Origin: Anaeramoeba flamelloides
Lineage: Eukaryota; Metamonada; Anaeramoebidae
Assembly: GCA_027625915.1 (NCBI GenBank)
Contig: JANTQA010000029.1
Location: 8,308,001-8,372,000, forward strand
DNA: 64,000 nt
Direction: 5' to 3'
The notes beneath the pieces were generated by a model. That model saw nothing but the letters and a program-made list of their open reading frames with translations. It was not told the origin of the DNA and did not search any database. How positions within the stretch are numbered: position 1 is the stretch's first letter; each line of letters starts with the position of its first letter. Shown in pieces: positions 35,259-45,068 of this stretch. Both the position numbers and the translations under genes were made by a program.

Positions 35259-37421
35259 ATGTCGAATCGTGGACAAAGATCAAATAAATCCAAAGGCAGA
35301 GAAAGAAACAGAGGAAGAGGCAGAGGTAGAAGTAGAGGTAGAGGCAGAGGCAGAGGCAGAGGTAGAGGCAGAGGTCGAGGAAGAGGAAGGGGAAGAGGAA
35401 GGGGAAGAGGAAGGGGAAGAGAAGCTTTTCATTATCATGAATGGGATCAATATTACAAAAGCAACTCAAACAAAAGCAACACGAATAACAAAAAAACCAA
35501 AACTAACAGTTCTACTAACAACAAAAACAAGAAGAAAAGTCAAACACCAAAAACAGGCAGAATTAAAACAGATCTTGATATTAATTCTTTAAATGTACCT
35601 TATGAAATCCCACGATCAAGAAGTAATGGAGACTTTCCATCTTCAGGAAAGAAATTTGAAAAATTAACGAAAAAAAAACAAAAACCAAGCTTTGAAGATA
35701 AAGAAAAAGAAAAAGAAAAAGAAAAAGAAAAAGAAAAAGAAAAAGAAAAAGAAAAAGAAAAAGAAACAAAAAAAGAAGAAAAAGAAGACGAAGATCTATT
35801 GGAATGTTTATTGTGTTGCGAGCCAATAAAAATCCACGCGATCGGAAAATGTTCCCATAGGGGTGTGTGCTATAAATGCCAACTAAGGCTTGCTACTTAC
35901 CAAAAAAAACGAAATTGCTGTTATTGTAAGGGAGACTTAGAACAATTAATTTTAACGGAAGATCACACCAAGCCTTTTGAAGAATTTGATTTACAAAAAT
36001 TAATGTTAGATTCAAAACGAAGGGTGTACATTGATGGCTTTCGTGTCAAAGAAAAAGTGAAACAATTGTTTGAATGGAAATGCAGAAGGTGCTCAATGGT
36101 ATTCCCAAATTTTGAGTATTACATTCAACATTTAGAAACTGTTCACCGACTTAGTGTTTGTAAGATTTGCCATAGCTATGGAAGGATCTTCCCAAGCGAA
36201 CTAAAGTATATGTCGAAATCTGTGCTCTATAAGCATATGAGATCAGAGCATCCATTTTGCAAGTTTTGTAAGCAATTCTTTTTAAATGAAGAAGAAATCT
36301 GGAAGCATATGTCTGAAAAGCATTACACTTGCCATCTGTGCGAGCAAGACGGGATTGAAAACCAGTATTATTCTGATTATTCAGAATTGGAAAGCCATTT
36401 TAAAAAAAGACATTATTTGTGCGATGATCCAATTTGCCTTGCAGAAAGGTTTGTAGTATTTCGGGACAAATTTGAATTACAAAGCCACCAAATTTCAGTG
36501 CATTTCAAAGAACTAAGAAATAATGACTCCAAACGGAAAATCCAAATTAATTTTGAAGAAAATGACGAAGAAATCGAAAACGAATTATCTCCATATAATA
36601 CGCATACAAACCATTATAGGAATAATTATAATCGCAATAATAATAATAATAATTATTATTACTCAAATAATCATTATAATAATAACCATAACCACAACGA
36701 ACGAAGAGAACTAAGACAATGGACATTGGAAAGAGAAAGAGAAGAAAAGGATAGAGAAGAACGGAGAAGGATACAACGGGAAAGGCAAGCACAGCTTGAA
36801 ATTGAAAGAAAAGTTGATCGAGAATTACAAAATGATTTTCAAAATTTTAATATTAATACTACATCACAAACTTTGGTTTCTGTACGTGGACCAAGAAGAA
36901 GTAGAAAAGAATTGATTGAATTGGAGAAGAAAAAACAACAAGAACAGCAAGAAAGGGAAAGAGAAAAATTGGAAAAAATTAAGAAAGAAAAGGAAGAAAA
37001 ACAAAAAAAAGCACAAGAAAAAAAAAAGAGAGAAGAAAAAATCAGAAAAATTGAAATAAGATTAATAAATAATATTAAAAAATATTTAAAAACAAATCAA
37101 AAATTGAAAAAATTCCATAAAAATAGCTCTGATTTCCAAAAGGGCACCATAAGCGCTCAAAAATATTACGAAATTATATTTTCGACTTTTGGCCAAAACT
37201 TTGGCAATAAAATTTTTGATGATATTTGCGTTACATTACCCAATAGCAAGAAAAGAGAACAATTAAGGAAAATAGATAGACAATCCAAAGAAAAAGAAAA
37301 GGAATTCCCTAGTTTAATTTCCAACTCCAATAAAAGAAGGAAAAAAAAGAAAAATAATTTGAAAAATAATTCGCCTTGGAGAAAAAATGTGATAAATTCT
37401 AATAGACACGTTTACCATTGA
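35259..37421 (+). CDS. ZNF598: ZNF598/Hel2-type RING E3 ubiquitin ligase
   Basis: 720 residues, one exon. The N terminus has an (RG)n tract (about 14-55), a linker and an (EK)n run (about 148-175). A RING follows at about 183-225 (ECLLC, CSHRGVCYKC, NCCYC). Then come several C2H2-type fingers at about 270-420 (FEWKCRRCSMVFPNFEYYIQH, HPFCKFCKQFFLNEEEIWKH, HYTCHLCEQDG) in the order typical of ZNF598/Hel2. An Asn/Tyr/His-rich linker and coiled-coil lead to the C-terminal family motif (FQKGTISAQKYYEIIFSTFG, then LPNSKKREQL). In yeast and animals this enzyme recognises collided ribosomes and ubiquitinates 40S proteins to start ribosome quality control; the same role is inferred here. The family order is clear. 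The RG and EK runs are lineage additions. Confidence 0.93.
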   Translation: MSNRGQRSNKSKGRERNRGRGRGRSRGRGRGRGRGRGRGRGRGRGRGRGRGRGREAFHYHEWDQYYKSNSNKSNTNNKKTKTNSSTNNKNKKKSQTPKTGRIKTDLDINSLNVPYEIPRSRSNGDFPSSGKKFEKLTKKKQKPSFEDKEKEKEKEKEKEKEKEKEKEKETKKEEKEDEDLLECLLCCEPIKIHAIGKCSHRGVCYKCQLRLATYQKKRNCCYCKGDLEQLILTEDHTKPFEEFDLQKLMLDSKRRVYIDGFRVKEKVKQLFEWKCRRCSMVFPNFEYYIQHLETVHRLSVCKICHSYGRIFPSELKYMSKSVLYKHMRSEHPFCKFCKQFFLNEEEIWKHMSEKHYTCHLCEQDGIENQYYSDYSELESHFKKRHYLCDDPICLAERFVVFRDKFELQSHQISVHFKELRNNDSKRKIQINFEENDEEIENELSPYNTHTNHYRNNYNRNNNNNNYYYSNNHYNNNHNHNERRELRQWTLEREREEKDREERRRIQRERQAQLEIERKVDRELQNDFQNFNINTTSQTLVSVRGPRRSRKELIELEKKKQQEQQEREREKLEKIKKEKEEKQKKAQEKKKREEKIRKIEIRLINNIKKYLKTNQKLKKFHKNSSDFQKGTISAQKYYEIIFSTFGQNFGNKIFDDICVTLPNSKKREQLRKIDRQSKEKEKEFPSLISNSNKRRKKKKNNLKNNSPWRKNVINSNRHVYH

Positions 37422-40264
37422 TTCTTTTTTCTTTTTTCTTTTTTCATTATTCTTTTCTTTTCTTTTCTTTTTTCATTATTCTTGTTTTTTTTGTTTTTCT
37501 TATTTTTCTTTTATTTATTTATTTATTTATATATATATATATATTAAAGTTGTTTTAAAAAAGTGTGATTAATAATTTTTTTAATAATGTTGCCTGAAAA
37601 AAGGGTCAACAGAAGTTTGTCATCTATTTTATAGATACGTTTGAAAACATTTTTGATCACACTTTTTGAAAATTACTTTATTAATATTAGATTTTTTTTA
37701 TTTTATTATGAATTAAAAATATTCAAAATAATTTTAGATTTTGATATTAATTCAAATTTTCTTTTGTTTCTATTTTATTTTCATATTTTTTTTTTTTTTT
37801 GTTAAAAAGATCTTTGGGAAATGTCTACCCAATTTTTTTTTTATTTTTCAATAGCAAAATCAAAAAATTGAAAAAAAAAAAATAAAAATAAAGAAAACAC
37901 TCAAATTATTTTTATGTTTGAAAAACAAAAACAAAAAATTGAAAAGGAAAAAGGATAAAAAAAGAAAAGAAATTTTTAAGGGGTTTTAAAGAAGCAATTG
38001 GAAAAAATTCAAAAAAAAACAAAAACATCCAATGCTATTTTTTATTAAAAACACCCAAAATCACATTAACAATACTTTTGGTTAAATTAATTTGTTTGAT
38101 AATTGATCTTGAATATTCATTTTAGGTGTTGATGTTTAATTTTGGTAATTTTTTTATATTTTTTGATCTGATTTGCTTTGGAACTTTGGTCATTTTTTTT
38201 TTTTTTTGCTTTTGAGATTTTTCATTTTCAAGTTACTCATTCTTTTGTGTTTCAATGTCTCAGTATTTTCTAGTATGTACTTGATCTTTTTCATTTCTAA
38301 CTCTTCTTCACCATATAATGAAAGCCCAGCCAGGGGATAAAATGGAAAAAAATGACAAAAAAATAATTGATTATAAAGACTTTGTAAATAAATCAATGAA
38401 GAATAAATTTTATTTCTTATTTTTTGAGATTGATAAGTTGATGTATTTTTGAAATATTTTCCCTATTGTGCCATGTTTCAACAATATTAATGAACCTATA
38501 TTTTTATTAAAAGAACCTGATTAACATTTGGAGACTAAAAGCAAATATCAATGCAATAACTTCATTGAACTATTATCAAAGAATTTTCAAAAAAAAATGT
38601 GATTACCTATAAGAAGGAAATAAAATTCTCTTAAATTTATCTTGGTGTAATATTATAAAAATTTTACTTTTTTTGATTTTTCATAAATTATTTTTTTCTT
38701 GATACTTTGAAAATACTTGCTCCATTATTTAAAACAACTCCAATGAATTTTAAAATTATTTCTATCCTAAATATCTTATTTTTGGGAATTTTAAAAAATT
38801 TTAATAATCCTTGTTAATAAAGTTGATATATATTTTGCTTTATGAAAAAATCAACTGTTAAACACTACTGGAAAATATTTTTTGAGTGACACTAGACATT
38901 GAAACTTATAAACCAAAACTTCATTCAGTGCTCCATTTGTGAAAAGAAAACAAAACAATTAAATCAGAGTTGACTCTTTTTTTTTTTTTCAATTTTTTTG
39001 AACTTGTTTTTTGTATTTGATTTTTGGTTTTATTATTTGAGTTTTTGTATTTAGAAATGTGTTTATACGAATGAGTGAAATTAATCAACAAAAAAATCAA
39101 AAAAAAGTAGTCTTGAGAAGGTGTGTAACATAAAATAAATATTTCCTTTTTGAAGACAAATAAGAAAAGATCACTTTTCCAGATAAATGTATTGAAATCT
39201 GGATGGAAAAAAAATAATTCTACCAAAGTATATTTTAGAAGATCTGTTCTATATCTTCTTAATTCAAATGAATCCAAACAATTTATTACCTTCAAATTCT
39301 CTACTGGTTACTATTTATTATTATTTTACAAAACATTTGAAAACAAATTTGTTTTCAAAATTCTTTTTTCAAATAATATTATCAAACCAGGTCAAAACAA
39401 AGGATATTACTTCAAAGATTTAAATAAAGGGACTGAACTCCCCGAAAAAAAACAAACAGTATTCAAAAGGTTCAACCCAAAATTAAAGTAAAATTTCGAA
39501 AAAAATTTCAATCAGAAATCAGAATTGGTGTGGTTTTTCAATTTGATTAATTGAAAATAAATAATTATCAAATCAAAAATTACACTCAATAAATCTTTAT
39601 TTCTGAAGAATAATTCAATAAATATCCTATTTTCTTGAACAAATCAAGAATTAGATGAATTGAATGAAAATAGGAATTTTAAATTCATTTTGGAAATTTT
39701 TTTTAGAAATAAAAAGGATTGAATTTCTTGCTCAAAAATTTTAACAAACAAAAATTTTTCCATTCAGAATGAAATAAAAAACCAAATAAAGAATAAGTAA
39801 TTGTATCAAATGTTACTGATAAAATCAAAAAATAAATGATTGGTATTTATTTTTTTCAGATCAATTAAATTAATTTTTTTGATTTCCAATTTTTAGTTGG
39901 TATTTAAATATCTTATACTAGGGTATATCTGACACTCTCATATTTATTAAAATATTAATTATTTAGTTAAAGAAATGATTTGAATCATTTAAGTGAACAT
40001 ATATTGTGGCACTCAAAATTTGTAAAACGTACTTTCCTCTTAAAAAATCTAAAAATTATTATTACCACAAATTGAAACCAAATAAATTTGAATTCAGAAT
40101 TGTTTTTATTAAAAAAGTTTTATCTTTTTTTTGAATTATTGAGAAAATAATGTAAAAAATTCAGAACTTTATTAATTGAAAAAATAAAAAAAGTCTTAAA
40201 TAATAATAATGAAAAATGAGAAAAAAAAAAAAAATTTAAAATACACAAATAATTAGTAGGAAAA
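37422..40264. other. Intergenic with T-rich 3' flank and a 1.1-kb transposon
   Basis: After the ZNF598 stop come TTTTCTTTTTTC runs and a (TTTA)n/(TA)n microsatellite (37509-37546). A transposon of about 1.1 kb occupies 38882-40016. A minus-strand open stretch at 38190-38396 (including GEEELEMKKIKYILENTETL) is not supported by any family match. Nothing else was recognised. Confidence 0.5.
38882..40016. mobile_element. 1.1-kb DNA element, TTGAGTGnCAC termini, copy 1
   Basis: The left end TTGAGTGACACTAGACATTG and right end ATTGTGGCACTCAA are inverted termini. The whole sequence matches 49816-50923 in opposite orientation, with recognisable similarity along the interior. A + strand frame at 39150-39491 ends VFKRFNPKLK, and the other copy preserves FNPKLK before its stop, so a coding remnant is possible but the product is unknown. 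Probably a non-autonomous or decayed DNA transposon. Confidence 0.7.
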
Positions 40265-41167
40265 TTAACTCCACTTAATAAAATTTTTGGCTTTTGAGTC
40301 TTCGTCGTCCCATTTAATCTTAAATTTTTTTGTAAAACCAAAGCCATTATCGTCGTCTTCATCATCATCATCAAAGCCATTGTCGTCATCGACTGACTCT
40401 TGGACGTTCCTATGGATCCTAGGTATCAATGAAATGATTTCGTTTATGAAAGACTGGAAACTATAAGTTTGTAAAACCACTTTACCTGGGCCAATTAGCT
40501 TGGTTAAATGGAGTTTTTTGAAACCAAAAAAAAAATTTTTGAATCCAGGGATACGATAAGTGTCAAATTTGATCTTCGAATCAAAAGCAACAACACTTTC
40601 ACCAGAGACGATTAAGGATTCACCATCTCTCAGGTCCCTGATTACAGACGATCCACCTAAAGTCAAAAAGGCTTTATCGTCTTGACGTGTTGGCTGAAGT
40701 ATTTGGTGGAATAATCCCATTTCGGTAAACAATTTTGATTTCAAGCCCATGTAATTAAATCTAATTTTCACCCCTGAAGTCGATGCCAAAAAGGAATTTC
40801 TTCGGACGGTCCAACGGTCTGTTTCGTTTGCAAATTTTATTGGCACAATGTTTCCCCTTTGTCCTTTTTGGAGGCACAATTCCGTTTCGGAGTTGCTTGT
40901 GTTTGTATAGTTCTGCATCCAGAAGTTTTCTCCCATCATTGATCTGATTGTCGATCGGAAAAGCCCTTCTTTTGGTGTTGTCCGAAAGCCTGACATTTCA
41001 CCACTGAGAGACAAAAATTTGTTTGGCTTAAATTGAATACTTTCTTTTGGTTCAATTAAAAATGAAATGATCTGAGATTCGTTCCCAATAATTTGATAAT
41101 TCAATGTCCGTGAAAGGATCGCTGTTGGTATACGGCTCTTAGTTTTTGAGAAAAATGTTGTTAGCAT
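40265..41167 (-). CDS. AIM24: AIM24-family protein
   Basis: 300 residues, one exon. Family features are SFLASTSGVKIRFNYMGLKS, then AFLTLGGSSVIRDL, the segment GESLIVSGESVVAFDSKIKF, and GPGKVVLQTYSFQSF, a spacing typical of the AIM24/DUF124 beta-prism fold found in bacteria and in mitochondria. Yeast Aim24 is a mitochondrial protein tied to inner-membrane organisation (MICOS). Here the first 20 residues (MLTTFFSKTKSRIPTAILSR) are basic, hydroxylated and free of acidic residues, consistent with import into a mitochondrion-related organelle; that location is inference. The C terminus is an Asp-rich tail (ESVDDDNGFDDDDEDDDNGF) absent from typical members. Interesting if the host is anaerobic. Confidence 0.88.
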   Translation of the reverse strand: MLTTFFSKTKSRIPTAILSRTLNYQIIGNESQIISFLIEPKESIQFKPNKFLSLSGEMSGFRTTPKEGLFRSTIRSMMGENFWMQNYTNTSNSETELCLQKGQRGNIVPIKFANETDRWTVRRNSFLASTSGVKIRFNYMGLKSKLFTEMGLFHQILQPTRQDDKAFLTLGGSSVIRDLRDGESLIVSGESVVAFDSKIKFDTYRIPGFKNFFFGFKKLHLTKLIGPGKVVLQTYSFQSFINEIISLIPRIHRNVQESVDDDNGFDDDDEDDDNGFGFTKKFKIKWDDEDSKAKNFIKWS

Positions 41168-42546
41168 TGAAGATAAAGATATTTAATTTCTTGTGGGTGA
41201 ATAGCTTTGGAGTGAAGAAAGAAAGATTATTGCTGACTGAAAGGATAAAAATAAAAAATGAAAAAAATTAAAAAGTTTTTTTTCTCTATCAAGGCATCTA
41301 AATATGTAATCACATTTAACGACAATGTTTTTTGGTCAAAGAAGTTGTTTTTTTGTAACTAAAAGACAATAAAGAAGTATTTACCCTTCCTGTTCACAAA
41401 GAACAACTTTCTTAGAAGAGTTTCTGTTTCTCATTTAGTCTAATGTCTTGAAAAAAGTGGTTATGTATCAAGATCTGAGATTTATAAAAAGGAAGACTCA
41501 CAACAAAGATACAAAACCAAACCGTAACTTTTTTAAGGGTGCCAATACGAGAAAAATTTATGAGATGTTTAAAAAAGAAAATTTTTTGCTAAATTATAGG
41601 ATGTAAATGTCATAGCTTTTGAAACTATTAGAATGACTTGAAAAAAAATCTGTGATCAACACTTGCTCCTGAACTCTTTTCGAAAGAAATAATTATAATT
41701 CAAATATAATAGATCAAAGTTGTATGAAAGACAATCAATTGACTATTATGAAGTATTAATTGACTGAAAATTAGATTTTTTTATTACAAGAATAACACAA
41801 AAATTTTGTGTAACTTTTTTTCCTTGTCAATACTTTACCTTTTTTGAAATTGTTACAAATTTTGAAAGTTATTCAAAGATCAAAATTTGAATAACTTTCA
41901 ATTTGAAAATTTTTAATAATATTAAACTTTTAAAAACTTGCAATGTAAAAATCTTTTTGTTTTATATTTAAATAATAAGAGTTTCAGACTTTTGAAAACT
42001 TAACTCAAAAGTTTGGATTTGGAGAATTGTCAACAATTTCAATTAAAATTCTAAATATTATCTTTTTATTATTATTATTTTTTTACCTTTTTTTTGGTAT
42101 AAAAGTTTGTTCATTATTAAAAAGATGAAAAAATATGAATGAACATCAGAAACAAAAAATCTTTAAGATTGTCAGTCTGAAAGTTCCAAAAAAGCCTTGA
42201 AAGTATTTGTATCATTTGTATTATTCTTTACAGGTTGTGATTATTATTTTAATTCAGGTGATAATTTATTGATTTCTTAGAATCAAGCATCTTTTGACGC
42301 ATTATCAAAATATTTCCAAGTTAATAATCAACTTTAATTCTTGATTTTTTTTTTTTTTTGCAATTTATTAAATAATCGTACCACTAAGTATTAAAAGTTT
42401 AATCTAAAAACAATAAAAAATTTAAAACCCCAAAACCCCCCTTTTTCCCAAACAAAAAAAAATTTAGTAAAAATTTGAAAATAATTTAATATTTTTCAGA
42501 CAAACATATAAATTATTGAGTATATATTTAAACGATTCTTATTGTT

Positions 42547-43420
42547 ATATTAATAAAATATTCTAAATCTATCAATTTTAACCTGATGGTAAATGATATA
42601 AATAAATTAAAGAAAATTTCTACTAGAAAAAAAAAAAACCCGACAAATACTAAATATGAAAAATAAATTGAGAAAAAACTTGAAAATGAAAAAAGTATCA
42701 ATTTTCAAAAACAGTTAGTTCCACTTTTAAGACACAAACTTTCAGCGAAATTTAAGGCACAAAAAAATCTCAGATTAAGGCACAAAATTTGTAATTTTTT
42801 TTTTTAAAATTAATTGTATTAGAATCTGAATTTTGTGTCTTAATTTGAGATTTTTATTTTGCCTTAAATTTCGTTGAAAGTTTGTACCTTAAAAGTGGAA
42901 CTGACTGTACTTTCCGAAGACAAATGATAAATTTATAAGGACCCATCTATTAAGATAATTAATTTTGTTTTCATATTCATAAAAAGAACAGTTTGGCTTT
43001 CTTGATATCTTTCATTTAATAATTATTTGAAAATTTGAATTTTAAATCTGTTAACTTGGAGTAAATATTTTTTGGAACAAAATAGTTTCCCTAATTCAAT
43101 GTAAATTAATACGAATCAAACACCAATCCCAAATATTAAAATACATTAATATATAATTAAATTGATGAAAATGCTACTGATTTTAGAACTTAATATCAAA
43201 ATTAAATTTTTCATTTTTGGTTATTTCTCGATTTATTTTTCATATTTCGAGATTTTCTTTAATTTATTTATAGCATTTACCAAAGGTATAAAATTAACAG
43301 ATTTAGAATATTTTATCAATATATCAATTAGAATGGTTTTGCCTTTTACTCTATCATTTTTATATTTATCTGTAAAAGGTATTTACCTTTTGGATATTTT
43401 TCAATTTTTTTGACTGATTG
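42547..43420. mobile_element. Integrase-like fossil, inverted pair of fragments
   Basis: On the minus strand near 43205-43420 a short stretch reads KGKTILIDILIKYSKSVNFI followed by PLVNAINKLKKI. This recalls the middle of a DDE integrase core (hydrophobic strand, Asp, SKxxxxxPL, then a helix). About 125 bp of it recur in inverted orientation at 42547-42670. The fragments are broken and far too short to give a family (LTR element, Ginger or other). A separate fold-back element sits between them. Old by appearance. Confidence 0.3.
42712..42907. mobile_element. Fold-back MITE, GTTCCACTTTTAAGGCACA family, copy 2
   Basis: Starts CAGTTAGTTCCACTTTTAAG and ends TTAAAAGTGGAACTGACTG. Nearly complete and closest to the family form, with inner motif AATCTCAGATTAAGGCACAA and its mirror. 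It is used here as the reference for the interrupted copy at 48966-51310. Confidence 0.8.
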
Positions 43421-43539
43421 AAAAAATCACTTTCTGTTTTTTTTATTGAAATTTCTGGGTTTTTGATTTGACAGTAATTTTTTTGGTGTAAAATTAGATT
43501 AAAGAAGAATTGAAAATTAAGGATATTCATTATTTTGAT

Positions 43540-43760
43540 ATTATCCTTTTGTTAGTTGAGTATACTCTTGGAAAGTGAAATATAATCCTCAAAAAATTGT
43601 GATAGGATAGTATAAAAATAATTTTTTATATTTGAATTTATTAATGGAAATTATTATCAGTTGAAGAATAAAAAGAAATAACATCTTGATTTGAAAAATC
43701 ACACCCACACAAAAAAAATCATGTTTTATCATATTTTAAACTAATTTCGGTACCCTTTTC
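43540..43760. repeat. Dispersed repeat, uninterrupted copy
   Basis: Shares AGTTGAGTATACTC, GGAAAGTGAAATATAA and TTGTGATAGGATAGT with 51460-51520, then continues into sequence found at 51945-52010 (CAGTTGAAGAATAA, AGAAATAACATCT). It thus shows the empty-site arrangement for the LINE insertion at 51536-51931. Confidence 0.7.
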
Positions 43761-45068
43761 AATGTTTTTCAAAGTTATTTTCTGTTTTTTTATACTATAT
43801 TCTGATCAAAAATATTTTTTTATAAATTTTAGATCAGAATTATTTTTTCTAATTTCATCAATTTGTTTTTTTTTAATTTTAGTTTTACTTTTTTTTTGTT
43901 TTCAATTTCTTTTTCTTTTTTTTGATCCCTTTTTTTCTTTTTTTGTTTTTTTTTAAGAAATTCAAGTTCATCCTTTTTTTTTATCTTTTTTTTTTTTTTT
44001 TTTGAGTAAAATAAGCCTCTAAAATAAGATAAAAACCACTATTAGACTTTTAGAAAAGCGAGATATCAGTCTTTGAAAGTGAATTTAATTATTATCAAAA
44101 AATTCTTTATGTAAACTTTTTTCTGGGAAGGTGAAATAATAATAAAAAAAAAAAAACTTAATTTTACTTTCAATTCTTGTGATAGGCTTTTTCTATTTTT
44201 ATTTTTTGATTTTTATTTTGGTTTTATTTAAGGTAATAAAGAGGGTATATTATTTACATAGAACATTCAAAATAATTGTTGTTAAATTTGAATATAGAAT
44301 CTTAACAATCTTTATTATTTACAAATGACAAGTGAAATAAAGAATCTTTATTTTGAATATACTGAATATGTTATTATTTATTTTTAATAATTTAAAATAA
44401 TTCTTTAATCAAAATAAAATCTATTTCACTCAAAGTTACCAATCCAAAAATGAAAAATTCACTTTTTACAAGAATCAACCAACATTCAATTGTTTAGAAA
44501 TAAAAAAATAATTAACTTGGGAAATTAATTGATATTCATAAAATTAATATTTGAACAAACTATCAATTTTTGAAAAAAATACAATGTTAAAAAAAACTTT
44601 TGTTCTCTTTCATTAAAGCATTGATGTAAAATTTCAAAATTTGTTTGAAAAATTATTATTTTTTGCGATAAGAATTTTTAATAGTGAGTGTATTGATTTT
44701 AAAAGAAATTACCAAGACTCAATTTTCTTAAAGTTAATTCGGATTTTGAAACATTTTTTTTTTTTTAAAGTTGACTTTTATTTAAAAGAAAAAAAAAAAA
44801 AAAAAGTAATTAAAAAAAAAAATGAAAATGTAAAAAAAAAAAAAAAACTGTTTGAATAAAAAAAATTTTGTTTAATTTTTATCAATAGAGGTATTGTAAA
44901 CAATTTGTTAAAATTATCAAGTACTTTGATTTCACTAAATATTATTAACCATAAAAAATAAAAAGACAAATATATCAAAAAAAAAAAAAATAAATAAAAA
45001 AAAAAGTATTCTGAATGAGACTTTTCGTAATATACAATAATTTCTTCACATTATAATGAAAGATAATT

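Larger units (their letters stand above)
41168..45068. other. Intergenic with fold-back element and integrase-like fossil
   Basis: AT-rich. It contains an inverted pair with integrase-like wording (42547-42670 and 43205-43420), a GTTCCACTTTTAAGGCACA fold-back (42712-42907) and a repeat shared with 51440-52010 (43540-43760). Long T-rich and A-rich runs occupy 43850-44000 and 44755-45005. No host gene was recognised. Confidence 0.5.

Noticed and set aside
38190-38396. Small minus-strand gene with GEEELEMKKIKYILENTETL
   Set aside because: No family match, no clear splice sites, and a polylysine end from an A run; it may be chance.
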